A stretch of 56,038 bases of DNA, taken from positions 1 through 56,038 of IMG/VR virus record IMGVR_UViG_3300044644_000597; one strand, written 5' to 3'. A program made the translations under genes and the position numbers. The DNA is from a virus. Below, in pieces: positions 1-8,272 of this stretch. Each line of letters starts with the position of its first letter. Positions within the stretch are counted from its first letter, which is position 1. The notes below the pieces were generated by a model, which was not told the DNA's origin, ran no database searches, and worked only from the letters and a program-made list of their open reading frames with translations.

Positions 1-1
1 G

Positions 2-3000
2 GACGTGGCCTTCGCACTGCGCAGCCGCCCTGACCTGTCTGGTGAAATCCTCACAGGCCTGGCCGATGACCGCGCTGCGTTCGATTCCTGGGTGCAGCAG
101 AAGAAGGACGCGATCGCCAAGGAAGCCGTGATCCTGGCCAAGGTTCCAGCCTTCGCCGAAATCCGCAACATGGACTACGCCGAGCAGGTTCTGACCAGCG
201 TGCCTGGCACCACTCCTGCCGACATCGAGCGCCTGTACGCCACCGTCGCCAACTCCGAACTGAACGAACTGCCGTCCGTGCTGGATGCGGTCGCCAAGGT
301 CCGCTCCCTGATGACCAGCGGCATCGACATGGAGACGGGTGAAATCTTCGAGAGCCAAGCCGCCGCCGAAGCTGCTGCCGCCGAGTACATCGACAGCGTC
401 TACATGAACGCCATGATGGTTGAGCCACCACGCTCGAACATCGGTGCCAAGTTCATGCCTGACGAGGGCTTTGGCATGACGGTCGACATGGCTGGCGATC
501 GTGATCGCGGCCTGGCCGAGCAGACCTACGAGACCGACCAATCTCTGGAGGAGCTCCAGAACGCTGGCCTGGTGACCGAGGCTGACGTCGAGGGCATGGC
601 GTCCCTGACTGCGCCTGTCGATGAAGACGCAGACATCGAGACCGAAACAGAAGGCTCACAGGGTGAGCTTGCTGCTGAGCGCCGTGAGCGCAGCGTCCGT
701 CCAGTGGACGTTCCCAGCTCTCTGCTTGGCGGCGAGCAGTACCGCTTCCGCAAGGGTTTCTACCAAGGCAACCTGGTCCCGGCTGTCGTTGCCGAGCACC
801 TGGGCAAGATCACCGCCAAGTGGGCGTCAGCACCCCACATCCATGTGGTGCCAAACCTCCAGAGTCTGCCAGCCGATCTGCGCGAGAAGGTCATGGCCAA
901 GCTGGGCGACAACATGTACGCCAAGGGCTTGTACCTGAATGGCGAAGCGTTCGTCTTCACCGACCACGCTGAGTCTCTGGCTGATGCCGAGTTCACCCTG
1001 TTCCACGAAGTGCAGGGTCACTACGGCATGCGTGCCTTCATGGGCGCTGACTTCGACGCCTACCTCGAGCGCTTGTACAAGACCAGCCCTGACGTTCGCC
1101 GTGCCGCTGATGCGCGTATGGCTGAGGAGTCGATGGGTCGCCTCGAGGCTGTGGACGAAGTGCTGTCAGACATGCAGGCTTCGGGCAAGAACTCTGGCGT
1201 CTTCCAGGGCTACATCGGCAAGGTCATCGCTGGCCTGCGCAAGATCGGCATGGAGCGCGTGGCCAACTGGATGGCCAGCAAGGGTGAGTTCGAGGTTGCG
1301 TACCTGCTGCGCGGTGCCAAGCAGGCTGTTCGCCGTGGCGATCGTCCTGTGCAGGGCACACCTGATGACCTGCGTCTGGCGGCGACACGCACCCCGTACG
1401 AGCTGTTCTCGGCCAAGGGTGGCAAGACCGTTGCGTACGCCCGCTACAACCCTGTGCTGGACCGCTGGTCCGTCTTCACCGCCACTGGCGACGACATGCG
1501 CAAGGGCTTCAACACCGCCATCGAGGCCGACTACGACAAGGTGGTTGCCTCCATGCGCAAGCTCGGCCGCATCGAGCGCCGCACTCGATCTGGCGTCTAC
1601 ATCGACAACAAGATTCCTTCGGACCTGGCGAAGATTCCCGACTTCCGCATCCTTGCAGAGGACGTCAACTTCACCAGCAAGGAGGGCTTGAAGACAGCCT
1701 GGAACCTGGTCAAGCGCAACGCCACGATCTGGTATCAGAACGAGTACACGCCCGTGTTCGAGGTGGTCAACCACTTGGAGCGCAGCGGCAAGATCAACGA
1801 GGCCTACGACGTTCGCCCAGACCTCGAGGGTTTGTACGAGCGACGCACTGGCGCGAAGCTGGAGAAGTACCGCAAGTTCTTCGAGAAGCCGCTGATGAAG
1901 CTGGTCGAGCAGTTCGGCAAAGAGGGTGGCGACACCACGCTGGCCGAAGCCTTCCCTGGCCTGAAGCTCAAGGACGCACGCCTGGGCAACTTGAGTCTGC
2001 TCGATGCCTACCTCGGCGCACGCCACGCGGCAGAGCGTAACGCTCAGATCGCCAAGGTAAACCCCAACCAGCAAGACGGCGGCTCCGGCATCTTCACCGC
2101 TGACGGTGACGCGATCCTGAACGCCATGTCGAACCAGCCATACGCCAACACGCTGGCCGAGATGACGGCTGTCCTCAAGGACATCTCGAACGTGAAGCTC
2201 GAGGAGATGTACGAGTCGGGCATGATCGGCACGGACGAGCTCAAGGCACGCAGCCAGTACGACTACTACGTCAACCTGTCTGGCGTGAACGAGAACATCG
2301 ACCAGTTCGACAACCCGGTCATCCTGGCCGGTGGTCCCAAGTTCGGCACCCGCAAGGACCGCCGAGCAATGGGCCGTGGTGATGCCGCATCCGACATCCT
2401 GATCCGCACACTCCAGTCCTTCGAGGCTGCGGTGATCCACGCCGAGAAGAACAAGGTCAAGCAGAAGGTGCTGGCCATGTTCGAGATCAACTACGACCCA
2501 GACTTCGTGGTGGTCAACAAGCTGGCCACCGTGCGTAAGCTGGATGAGAACGGCCAGGTCACCGAGGCGACAGACGAGCGCTACATCCAGAACCGCGACG
2601 TCATGGTCGTGCATGTGAAGGGCAAGCCCATCACGATGGAGTTCAAGCAGAAGGGTCCAGGCTCGTTTGCCGAGGCGATCAACGGCATGGTCTGGCCACC
2701 CGAGGCGACCAACGCCTTCCAGCGTTTCTCTGGCCGCGCCAACCAGATCATGGGTCAGATGCTGACCACATGGAACCCTGCCTGGACGGCGGTCAACTAC
2801 ACCCGCGACTTGCAGAACTTGTACTTCAACGCCGTGACCGAGGGTCGTATCACCCGCGAGATGGCGGCTCAGATGGTCAAGCTGCAACCCCAGGCCATCA
2901 AGGCGGCGTTCCACATCGCCACCGATGGCAAGCGTGGACACAGCGCCAACCAGGACGTCCTCGATGCGTACAACGAGATGCGTGATGCGGGCGGCGCAAC

Positions 3001-4402
3001 CAGCTTCCTGAACCTGCGCAGCCTCGAGAACCAGGTGGCTGACCTCGAGCGCCTGATGAACCCCGCCAAGCCTGGCTCGTTCAAGGACGTCGTGAGCAAG
3101 ATGGCCGACTTCGTGGAGTCCATCAACGTCCCGATGGAAATGGCCCCACGGATCGCAGCCTTCAAGGTCATGCGCGACAACGGCTACTCAGCCGTCGAAG
3201 CAGCACGCTTTGCTGGCGACATCACGGTGAACTTCAACATGCGCGGCAGCTCGAAGTTCATGCGCAACATGTTCTTGTTCTTCAACCCCGCAGTGCAGGG
3301 CACGAACAAAATGTACCGCCTGGCCAAAGAGAACCCCAAGACGATGGGCAAGATCGCCCTGGGCATGGCCTCCGCTGGCTTCATCGCCAACATCATTGCT
3401 CGCGCCCTTGGTGGTGAGGACGACGACGGCATCGACAAGCTGGACAAGGTGCCGGTGTTCAAGCGTGCCACCTCGATCGTGCTGTGGCCTGACATGCCTG
3501 GCATGGCGATCCCGATCCCATACGGCTGGAACGTGTTCTTCGCCGCAGGCAACTTCATGGCCGACACGCTGTGGGCTGGCTCACAGTCACCCTCGACCAC
3601 CATCAAGCGGATCGCTGGCACTGCGTTCGAGTCGTTCTCGCCAATGGGCGGCGCGATGCTGGATGCGAGCTCGACTGGTGTTGGCGTACTGAAGGCTGTC
3701 ACCCCGACCGTCCTGTCTCCGCTGCTGGACCTGGTCCTCAACGAGAACCGGTTCGGCGCACCGATCGCCAAGGAAGCCTCGATGTTCGGCGGCGGCAAGC
3801 GGGCCGACTCGCACATGAACTTCGACTCGGCAAGCCCGATCTCGACCGCGGTCTTCCGTGGCCTGAACGCCATCACTGGCGGCGACAAGGTGAACTCTGG
3901 CCTGATCGACGTGAACCCTGGTGCCTTCGACTACCTGGTCGGCGGCTACCTGCCTGGTATCGCGGCCGAGACGTACAAGTTCGCCTCGTGGTCAGCACGC
4001 AAGGCTCAGGGCTACGACACGAAGGACGCCGCCTTGCCGATCGTTGACCGCCTGACCGCCAAGGTTCCCGAGGGCTACAACTTCGGGATGCTGCGCCGCG
4101 CCGAGACCTTCATCAAGACGAAGGTGGACGACTACACGATCAACCCCGGCAACCGGGCCGAGATCATCAAGGAGTACCCAAGCCTGGGTGTCGCCAAGGC
4201 GATCATCACTGCGGCGGACTACCAGGTGGGCTCGATCAGGAAGGTGCGCAACGAGCTCGAGTCGGCCAACATCCCGCAAGAGCGCAAGGTCGAGCTGTAC
4301 AACCGCAGCCGCGAGGCCGAGAAGCAAGTGGTGGCCAACGCCGTCAAGCGCATCTTGCAAACCAACCCGCAGATGCGTGAAGTTCTGCTGGCCAACGACT
4401 GA
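2..4402 (+). CDS. Giant polyvalent virion protein, C-terminal part (continues from 51547-56038)
   Basis: This open frame has no start of its own: it enters at the left edge and is the continuation of the frame that runs off the right edge. Joined through the 284-base overlap, the product is about 2,869 aa. Visible here are a zincin-like motif FHEVQGHYG (bases 1001-1027, about residue 1737 of the joined protein), long helical stretches, and near the end a block with NPAWTAVNYTRD and FFNPAVQGTNKMYR followed by a hydrophobic segment, which matches my memory of the LPD38 domain of phage polyvalent proteins. Such proteins are packaged in the head and injected with DNA. The gene closes the late operon's virion block and is followed 8 bases later by a DUF5872 gene. 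The family call is good; the biochemical activity is inferred. Confidence 0.85.
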   Translation, partial: DVAFALRSRPDLSGEILTGLADDRAAFDSWVQQKKDAIAKEAVILAKVPAFAEIRNMDYAEQVLTSVPGTTPADIERLYATVANSELNELPSVLDAVAKVRSLMTSGIDMETGEIFESQAAAEAAAAEYIDSVYMNAMMVEPPRSNIGAKFMPDEGFGMTVDMAGDRDRGLAEQTYETDQSLEELQNAGLVTEADVEGMASLTAPVDEDADIETETEGSQGELAAERRERSVRPVDVPSSLLGGEQYRFRKGFYQGNLVPAVVAEHLGKITAKWASAPHIHVVPNLQSLPADLREKVMAKLGDNMYAKGLYLNGEAFVFTDHAESLADAEFTLFHEVQGHYGMRAFMGADFDAYLERLYKTSPDVRRAADARMAEESMGRLEAVDEVLSDMQASGKNSGVFQGYIGKVIAGLRKIGMERVANWMASKGEFEVAYLLRGAKQAVRRGDRPVQGTPDDLRLAATRTPYELFSAKGGKTVAYARYNPVLDRWSVFTATGDDMRKGFNTAIEADYDKVVASMRKLGRIERRTRSGVYIDNKIPSDLAKIPDFRILAEDVNFTSKEGLKTAWNLVKRNATIWYQNEYTPVFEVVNHLERSGKINEAYDVRPDLEGLYERRTGAKLEKYRKFFEKPLMKLVEQFGKEGGDTTLAEAFPGLKLKDARLGNLSLLDAYLGARHAAERNAQIAKVNPNQQDGGSGIFTADGDAILNAMSNQPYANTLAEMTAVLKDISNVKLEEMYESGMIGTDELKARSQYDYYVNLSGVNENIDQFDNPVILAGGPKFGTRKDRRAMGRGDAASDILIRTLQSFEAAVIHAEKNKVKQKVLAMFEINYDPDFVVVNKLATVRKLDENGQVTEATDERYIQNRDVMVVHVKGKPITMEFKQKGPGSFAEAINGMVWPPEATNAFQRFSGRANQIMGQMLTTWNPAWTAVNYTRDLQNLYFNAVTEGRITREMAAQMVKLQPQAIKAAFHIATDGKRGHSANQDVLDAYNEMRDAGGATSFLNLRSLENQVADLERLMNPAKPGSFKDVVSKMADFVESINVPMEMAPRIAAFKVMRDNGYSAVEAARFAGDITVNFNMRGSSKFMRNMFLFFNPAVQGTNKMYRLAKENPKTMGKIALGMASAGFIANIIARALGGEDDDGIDKLDKVPVFKRATSIVLWPDMPGMAIPIPYGWNVFFAAGNFMADTLWAGSQSPSTTIKRIAGTAFESFSPMGGAMLDASSTGVGVLKAVTPTVLSPLLDLVLNENRFGAPIAKEASMFGGGKRADSHMNFDSASPISTAVFRGLNAITGGDKVNSGLIDVNPGAFDYLVGGYLPGIAAETYKFASWSARKAQGYDTKDAALPIVDRLTAKVPEGYNFGMLRRAETFIKTKVDDYTINPGNRAEIIKEYPSLGVAKAIITAADYQVGSIRKVRNELESANIPQERKVELYNRSREAEKQVVANAVKRILQTNPQMREVLLAND

Positions 4403-4409
4403 GGACTCT

Positions 4410-4790
4410 ATGAGCTACACCAAACCAGAGCTGCGAGAGCGGATCAAGAACAAGATCATGGCCGGAGGCAAGGGCGGCGACCCCGGCGAATGGTCTGCCC
4501 GAAAGGCGCAGCTCCTGGCCGCTGAGTACGAGAAGGCTGGCGGGGGCTACAAGGGCGGCAAGACCGAACCCCAGAAGTCTCTGACCAAGTGGACCGGCGA
4601 GAAGTGGAAGACGTCTGACGGCAAGCCCTCGGAAGGCAAGAAGCGCTACCTGCCAGAGAAGGCGTGGGACGCTCTCAGCCCCAGCGAGAAGGCGGCGACC
4701 AACCGCGCCAAGGAATCTGGCAACCGGGCCGGGAAGCAGTTCGTGAAGCAGCCCGAATCGGTCGCCAAGAAAGCCTCGCGCTACCGCTGA
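4410..4790 (+). CDS. DUF5872-like small basic protein
   Basis: The product is 126 aa and very rich in Lys, Gly and Ala. It has the order of motifs I associate with DUF5872: GGKGGDPGEWSARKAQLLA near the N-terminus, a QKSLTKWTGEKW block, RYLPEKAWDALSPSEKAATN, and a basic tail ending KQFVKQPESVAKKASRYR. The function is unknown; the family occurs in phages and large DNA viruses. The ATG at 4410 lies 8 bases after the giant gene's stop. It is the last gene of the rightward late block, and a terminator follows at 5004-5040. It resembles 48417-48728 (DUF5754-like) in size, charge and placement among virion genes, so a packaged DNA-binding role is possible but not shown. Confidence 0.75.
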   Translation: MSYTKPELRERIKNKIMAGGKGGDPGEWSARKAQLLAAEYEKAGGGYKGGKTEPQKSLTKWTGEKWKTSDGKPSEGKKRYLPEKAWDALSPSEKAATNRAKESGNRAGKQFVKQPESVAKKASRYR

Positions 4791-4918
4791 CTGTGCTGAA
4801 AACGTGTAGTTGCGCAGGGTAGCTGGATGTACAAGGAGAGCGGCCTTCGTACGGTAAGTGGTTGATTCCACTACACCCAGCTACACACTGCTACCTACCT
4901 CAACACAGACTTTACCGG

Positions 4919-4963
4919 CTGTTAATCCGCAGGTCCCTGGTTCGAGCCCAGGTCGGGGAGCCA
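4919..4963 (+). other. attP: attP core: 3' half of a tRNA-Asn gene
   Basis: The bases run from the anticodon loop (CTGTTAA, anticodon GTT) through the T arm (CCTGG TTCGAGC CCAGG) and the 3' acceptor strand TCGGGGA to discriminator G and an encoded CCA. No matching 5' half precedes it, so it is not a gene. A tRNA 3' fragment beside a convergent integrase gene is the usual form of an attP core for a tyrosine integrase that enters a tRNA gene and restores its 3' end. From memory, the fragment resembles Burkholderiales tRNA-Asn, which points to the host. Confidence 0.85.
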
Positions 4964-5003
4964 TAAAAATCAAGCACTTGCCTTCAAAGTGCTCGTGACC
5001 CTC

Positions 5004-5040
5004 AAGGGCACTGTGCGAAAAACGTGCAGTGCCCTTTTCC
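5004..5040 (+). terminator. Intrinsic terminator at the end of the late operon
   Basis: AAGGGCACTG (5004-5013) pairs with CAGTGCCCTT (5027-5036), and TTTTCC follows on the + strand. It sits between the rightward late genes with attP and the stop of the leftward integrase, so it probably ends late transcription before it runs antisense through int. Confidence 0.8.
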
Positions 5041-5042
5041 TT

Positions 5043-6134
5043 TCAGGCCACCGCCTCGAGGAACGGCCGAGCCAGGCCCATTCCAAGATTCGGCGAATGC
5101 GCCTGCGACGTGAGCATCTGCTCGATCACAAACGCATGCTGCGCAAGGTGCGAGACGTTCAGATGGGCGTACCGCTGCACCATCTCCTGCGACTTCCACC
5201 CGCCCAGCTCCTGCAAGCGGTCCAGACTCACCCCCGACTGCCGCAGCCACGACGCCCAGGTGTGCCTGAGATCGTGCCAGCGCAGGTCCGACAGCTTCGC
5301 TTCAGCCAGCGTCTTCTTCCACATGCCCGGGGGGATGTCGCACACCCTGCCCCCATCGGGCCTCGGGAACACCAGCTCCGGGTGCTTGCCCATCTGCGCC
5401 TTGATCACCGCCTGCGCGGTCGGTGACAGGGGAATCGCAAACGGCAGGCCGTTCTTCATCACTTGCTGCGCGAACGTCGCCACCGTCAGCCCGCCTTGCA
5501 CCGACAGGTTGCGCCACGTCAGGCCGAACACATTGGCCCTGCGCAAACCCGTGGTCACTGCGAACCTCGAGGCCGCACGGTACGGCTCTGGCAACGCATT
5601 GGCCAACCGCTCGAACTCGGGTGGCGTGAGGAACCGCATGCGCCAGTCAGCCTCATCGAGCAGCACGAACTTGGGTGAGGACGGAATCCACAACCACTCT
5701 CGCGCCGCCGCCAGCATCACCGAGCGCAGAAACGCCAGGTGCCGGTTGACCGTTGCGGGCTGGATCACGCCATCGCCACGCAGCTTCGGACGACCTACTT
5801 CCTCGTCCCGGATGTCGGCGACCACATCAGGCGTCACCTCGTCCAGATACTTCACACCGACCTCGGCGAACTCCCGCCGCCAGAACGCGTCGTACCGCTC
5901 GTCGTCCTTGTAGCTTCGCTTGCCCGCATGGTCGGCCAGCCACTTGTCGGCCGCATCCTCCCAGGTACGGCGCACTGCCTTCTTCAGAACCCGCTCACTC
6001 CAGGCTTCGTGCTTGAGCCTGTCGTGCAGCTCCTGGGCGGCATGCTCATCCTTGGTCTTGCAGGAGCCCCGGTACAACTTGCCACGCACCGAGAACGCAT
6101 ACCACCAGACTTCCCCACGGCGATGAATCGACAT
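5043..6134 (-). CDS. int: Tyrosine-family site-specific integrase
   Basis: The product is 363 aa, a normal length for a phage integrase. The N-terminal part (about residues 1-50) looks like an arm-binding domain, followed by a SAM-like core-binding domain and the catalytic domain. The catalytic set is complete: R198 in TTGLRRANV, K227 in VMKNG, H287 and R290 in WHDLRHTWAS, W313 in GGWKS and nucleophile Y322 in QRYAHL. The start is ATG at 6134, with GGAG five bases upstream. It points at attP (4919-4963), 80 bases beyond its stop, so it probably inserts the phage into a host tRNA-Asn gene. It is the last leftward gene of the early block and has its own upstream gap containing an inverted repeat. 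Confidence 0.95.
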   Translation of the reverse strand: MSIHRRGEVWWYAFSVRGKLYRGSCKTKDEHAAQELHDRLKHEAWSERVLKKAVRRTWEDAADKWLADHAGKRSYKDDERYDAFWRREFAEVGVKYLDEVTPDVVADIRDEEVGRPKLRGDGVIQPATVNRHLAFLRSVMLAAAREWLWIPSSPKFVLLDEADWRMRFLTPPEFERLANALPEPYRAASRFAVTTGLRRANVFGLTWRNLSVQGGLTVATFAQQVMKNGLPFAIPLSPTAQAVIKAQMGKHPELVFPRPDGGRVCDIPPGMWKKTLAEAKLSDLRWHDLRHTWASWLRQSGVSLDRLQELGGWKSQEMVQRYAHLNVSHLAQHAFVIEQMLTSQAHSPNLGMGLARPFLEAVA

Positions 6135-6154
6135 AGCTTCTCCGATCCGCCGAA

Positions 6155-6180
6155 GGCCGCGTTGTCAGAATACAACGGCC
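6155..6180 (-). promoter_or_regulatory. Inverted repeat in the integrase upstream region
   Basis: GTTGT (6161-6165) pairs with ACAAC (6172-6176). The arms extend outward through GGCC (6155-6158) and GGCC (6177-6180) with a two-base bulge. It lies 21 bases before the int start codon, so it could be an operator or a leader hairpin controlling int. No clear -35/-10 pair was seen. The rest of 6181-6343 contains no convincing gene, only a hairpin GGCTTC/GAAGCC at 6282-6299. Confidence 0.35.
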
Positions 6181-6343
6181 TGCGGATTCTTGTAAAGCTC
6201 TAGGTTGCGGGAGGTGGCTTTGTGTGTAGCGAAAGGTGGGGGTACTCGTATCCGCTCGGTCGACTGGAGGGGTGGCCACTTGGCTTCTTGGGTGAAGCCC
6301 CCTCACTTGACCGGTGCATGCTGCGGATTCTTTCCCCCCTTAA

Positions 6344-6625
6344 TCAGAGCCCCGCCTCGAATCGGCGTTGCTGGAGTCGGTAGCCTTCAAGCAGCCAGAT
6401 TTTATCAAGGGCGTTTTCCCAAGCGACCTTCTCGCCGATCGACTTGTTGAAGTTGTTGATGTCCACGCACGAGCTCTCGCCGCGCACGGTGAACCCGTTG
6501 GCCATCGTGATCTGGCAGATCGTGGTGCGACCATCGGGCATCACCACGTAGTCGGTACGCTTGACCTGCTCCAGGATGTCGCTCATCTCGAGCTTGTTGG
6601 GGATGGTTTCGACGAGCTCGATCAT
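6344..6625 (-). CDS. N4 gp49 / Sf6 gene 66 family protein
   Basis: The product is 93 aa. Its centre, ICQITMANGFTVRGESSCV, then NKSIGEKVAWENALDKIW and LEGYRLQQR, matches the phage family named after N4 gp49 and Sf6 gene 66 (Phage_gp49_66), whose function is unknown. The stop of the upstream Tad2-like gene overlaps this start by four bases (ATGA), so the two are translationally coupled. This family is very common in early regions of phages from many hosts. Confidence 0.85.
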   Translation of the reverse strand: MIELVETIPNKLEMSDILEQVKRTDYVVMPDGRTTICQITMANGFTVRGESSCVDINNFNKSIGEKVAWENALDKIWLLEGYRLQQRRFEAGL

Positions 6626-7083
6626 GCGAGGCTCCAGTCTTCAGCCAACACATCGGACTGGCTGGCAAGCCACGGCACGATCTCGTCATCGACCGTCTTC
6701 ATGGCGATGAAGCTGCGGAAGGGAAAGCCCGAGTTGATCGTGAAGATGTCCCAATCCGCGCCGTCGACGTATTGCAGGTACATGCCCTTGCCGTTCCAGC
6801 CAGCACGCGCCACGCGCTGACCTTGCTTGAGCGCCTCGACAGCCAGACCGAAGGTCATGCCGGTCGTTGGGCGATAGGCCCGATCGAACACATCCTTCGG
6901 CGACCACGAGATGTAGCCCGTGTGCGCGGCGTGATTGCTCTTGCCGCCGTCCAGATACTCAACGAGGAAACCCTCGTCGTCACCATTCTCATCGGCGGGC
7001 AGTTGCCACCCGCGGTAGACGTTGTATTCGGCTCTGCTCATCTCGCGAGCCTGGATGACCTTCACCCCCAAAAACATTTCCAT
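6622..7083 (-). CDS. tad2: Tad2-type (DUF2829) protein, candidate Thoeris inhibitor
   Basis: The product is 153 aa with two parts. Residues 1-70 carry a conserved phage N-terminal block (EYNVYRGWQLPADENGDDEG ... GYISWSPKDVFDRAYRP). Residues about 75-153 are a DUF2829 domain: MTFGLAVEALKQGQRVARAG, WNGKGMYL, FIAMKTVDDEIVPWLASQSD and VLAEDW. Members of this domain family (Tad2) have been shown to bind and sequester the cyclic ADP-ribose-type signal of Thoeris immunity. Whether this two-domain version does so is inference. It sits near the distal end of the early leftward operon, where anti-defence genes are often found, between a small unknown gene and the gp49 family gene. Confidence 0.8.
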   Translation of the reverse strand: MEMFLGVKVIQAREMSRAEYNVYRGWQLPADENGDDEGFLVEYLDGGKSNHAAHTGYISWSPKDVFDRAYRPTTGMTFGLAVEALKQGQRVARAGWNGKGMYLQYVDGADWDIFTINSGFPFRSFIAMKTVDDEIVPWLASQSDVLAEDWSLA

Positions 7084-7093
7084 GACAGTCCTT

Positions 7094-7291
7094 TCATTGA
7101 ATCGAGTCGAGCGCGGTCATCAACTGAGTGACGGTCGCCCCGGGCTTCTTGAGTAGCTTCGAGGCGTGGTCGCGCTGACGCATCCAGTCTCTCGTTGCTT
7201 GAATCGAGCCGTTCTGCACACGCAGCGGCACCTTGTTGATCTGCTCCTCCAGCTTCTTGCGGAAGAGTTCCTTTTGCATTTTGTCGTCCAT
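7094..7291 (-). CDS. Small basic hypothetical protein
   Basis: The product is 65 aa, charged, Lys/Gln-rich and probably helical (MDDKMQKELFRKKLEEQINK at the start). I do not recognise a family. I chose ATG 7291 because it lies two bases after the stop of the small membrane protein gene upstream, suggesting coupled translation. An alternative ATG is at 7279. It is followed by the Tad2-like gene. Confidence 0.6.
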   Translation of the reverse strand: MDDKMQKELFRKKLEEQINKVPLRVQNGSIQATRDWMRQRDHASKLLKKPGATVTQLMTALDSIQ

Positions 7292-7293
7292 GT

Positions 7294-7416
7294 TCAGCAC
7301 CCAAACCCTATGCAGAAAAGGTTCACTGCCGCCTTGGCAATGACGCCAAGGATCACCAGCGAAGCCACCCACAAGAGGGCCATCAAAAGCACATCGAGAA
7401 TCGAGGTCAGCTTCAT
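7294..7416 (-). CDS. Small membrane protein (40 aa)
   Basis: The frame encodes 40 residues with one long hydrophobic segment (ILDVLLMALLWVASLVILG and on to VIAKAAVNLF), predicted to span the inner membrane once, with two Cys near the C-terminus. Its ATG overlaps the upstream stop (ATGA at 7413-7416), and its stop lies two bases before the next start. This tight packing is the main reason to believe it. The function is unknown. Membrane micro-proteins in early phage operons sometimes act in exclusion, but nothing here proves that. Confidence 0.6.
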   Translation of the reverse strand: MKLTSILDVLLMALLWVASLVILGVIAKAAVNLFCIGFGC

Positions 7417-7655
7417 AGCGACACCATCCTCTCCAGTTCGTACAGCTTGCGGCGTCCACCCACCACGGCTTCAGAGAACTTGGCCTGCTCCCTCGCGGCG
7501 ACATCACCAAGCTCACTGCGCCATTCCTGATAGAGCGCCATGCGACGTGTGGGCGAGGACATCGAGGACGCCTGCCGCACACGAGCGATCATGCGCAAGC
7601 GGGCCTCATTGAGTTCCGCTGCCCACTTGGCCTCTTGCTCGAGGGAGAACCTCAC
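7413..7655 (-). CDS. Hypothetical helical protein
   Basis: The product is 80 aa, mostly predicted helix with many Arg, Glu and Ala and no Cys or membrane segment. No family is recognised. It overlaps the MazG-like gene upstream and the small membrane protein gene downstream by four bases each (ATGA), so it is part of one polycistronic early message. Confidence 0.7.
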   Translation of the reverse strand: MRFSLEQEAKWAAELNEARLRMIARVRQASSMSSPTRRMALYQEWRSELGDVAAREQAKFSEAVVGGRRKLYELERMVSL

Positions 7656-8104
7656 ACGAACCTCGACAGGTCCGGTGCAGTCCAGCCCTCTGGCTTGCCG
7701 ATCTTTCCACCCGGCAGGATCACGGGCTCGCCGTTGACCAGCTTGGCGTCGTTCGAGTCGAGCACGGCGTTGTCCGCCTCCTCTTTGTCGAAGTCAGCCA
7801 GGTAGGCCACGCCGTTGCCTGTCACCTCGCGATCGCACAGGGCGTCGAGAACCTCGGCACGCCTGTCCCTCGGGATGCGAGCCATGATCGCGCCGGTCTT
7901 GAGCGACTTGCCGAGATGGTTGAGGTCTTCAACGATGTCGGCCAGGAGCTGGCGGTCCCACCCCGCGTCGAGCTGGATGGTGGCCAGGAACTCGGCCGTC
8001 TCCTCCATGTCGCAACCAATCTGAACAGACAGGTTGGACACGGTCTTGCCCTTACCGCAGGCCTGCAACCAGGCGGCAGTGCGCTGGAAGTTCGAGTGCG
8101 GCAT
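7652..8104 (-). CDS. MazG-like nucleotide pyrophosphohydrolase
   Basis: The product is 150 aa from ATG 8104, whose T is shared with the preceding stop (TGATG). It resembles all-alpha NTP pyrophosphohydrolases. An early helix contains CDMEETAEFLATI with the acidic pair expected to bind Mg2+, a middle segment LLADIVEDLNHLGKSLKTG follows, and the C-terminus VLDSNDAKLVNGEPVILPGG plus WTAPDLSRFV is the extended tail typical of phage MazG-like proteins. Such enzymes hydrolyse NTPs or dNTPs to monophosphates, and in phages are thought to tune nucleotide pools or alarmone signalling. The substrate here is unknown. Confidence 0.7.
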   Translation of the reverse strand: MPHSNFQRTAAWLQACGKGKTVSNLSVQIGCDMEETAEFLATIQLDAGWDRQLLADIVEDLNHLGKSLKTGAIMARIPRDRRAEVLDALCDREVTGNGVAYLADFDKEEADNAVLDSNDAKLVNGEPVILPGGKIGKPEGWTAPDLSRFV

Positions 8105-8271
8105 CAGTCCGTACCTCCGGCCTGGGGAGCGGCTTCGGCTTGGGCGATCTGCGCTTCGGCTTGGCTCTTCACCTTGAACCATGTGTCGATCGAGGTCTCG
8201 AGCGGGAGCTTGCTCAGGGCCACGAGGATCAGTTGGGCTTCTTGCGTGTTGATGTTGATGGTCAGTTCCAT
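8104..8271 (-). CDS. Small hypothetical protein
   Basis: The product is 55 aa from ATG 8271 (MELTININTQEAQLILVALS). A longer frame upstream has poor-quality sequence and overlaps the previous gene. The predicted fold is short strand plus helix, with an Ala/Gln-rich tail. Phages often carry a similar short early protein ending in such a tail. No function can be given. Confidence 0.6.
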   Translation of the reverse strand: MELTININTQEAQLILVALSKLPLETSIDTWFKVKSQAEAQIAQAEAAPQAGGTD

Positions 8272-8272
8272 G

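Noticed and set aside
1166-2941. Long minus-strand open frame of 591 codons
   Set aside because: It lies wholly opposite the giant gene, is dominated by Leu, Val and His as expected of a reverse-frame shadow of G+C-rich coding sequence, and has no ribosome binding site or family pattern.
6282-6299. Hairpin GGCTTC/GAAGCC as a terminator of the early operon
   Set aside because: No T-run follows on either strand, so I do not call it a terminator; it may only be a weak structure before int.
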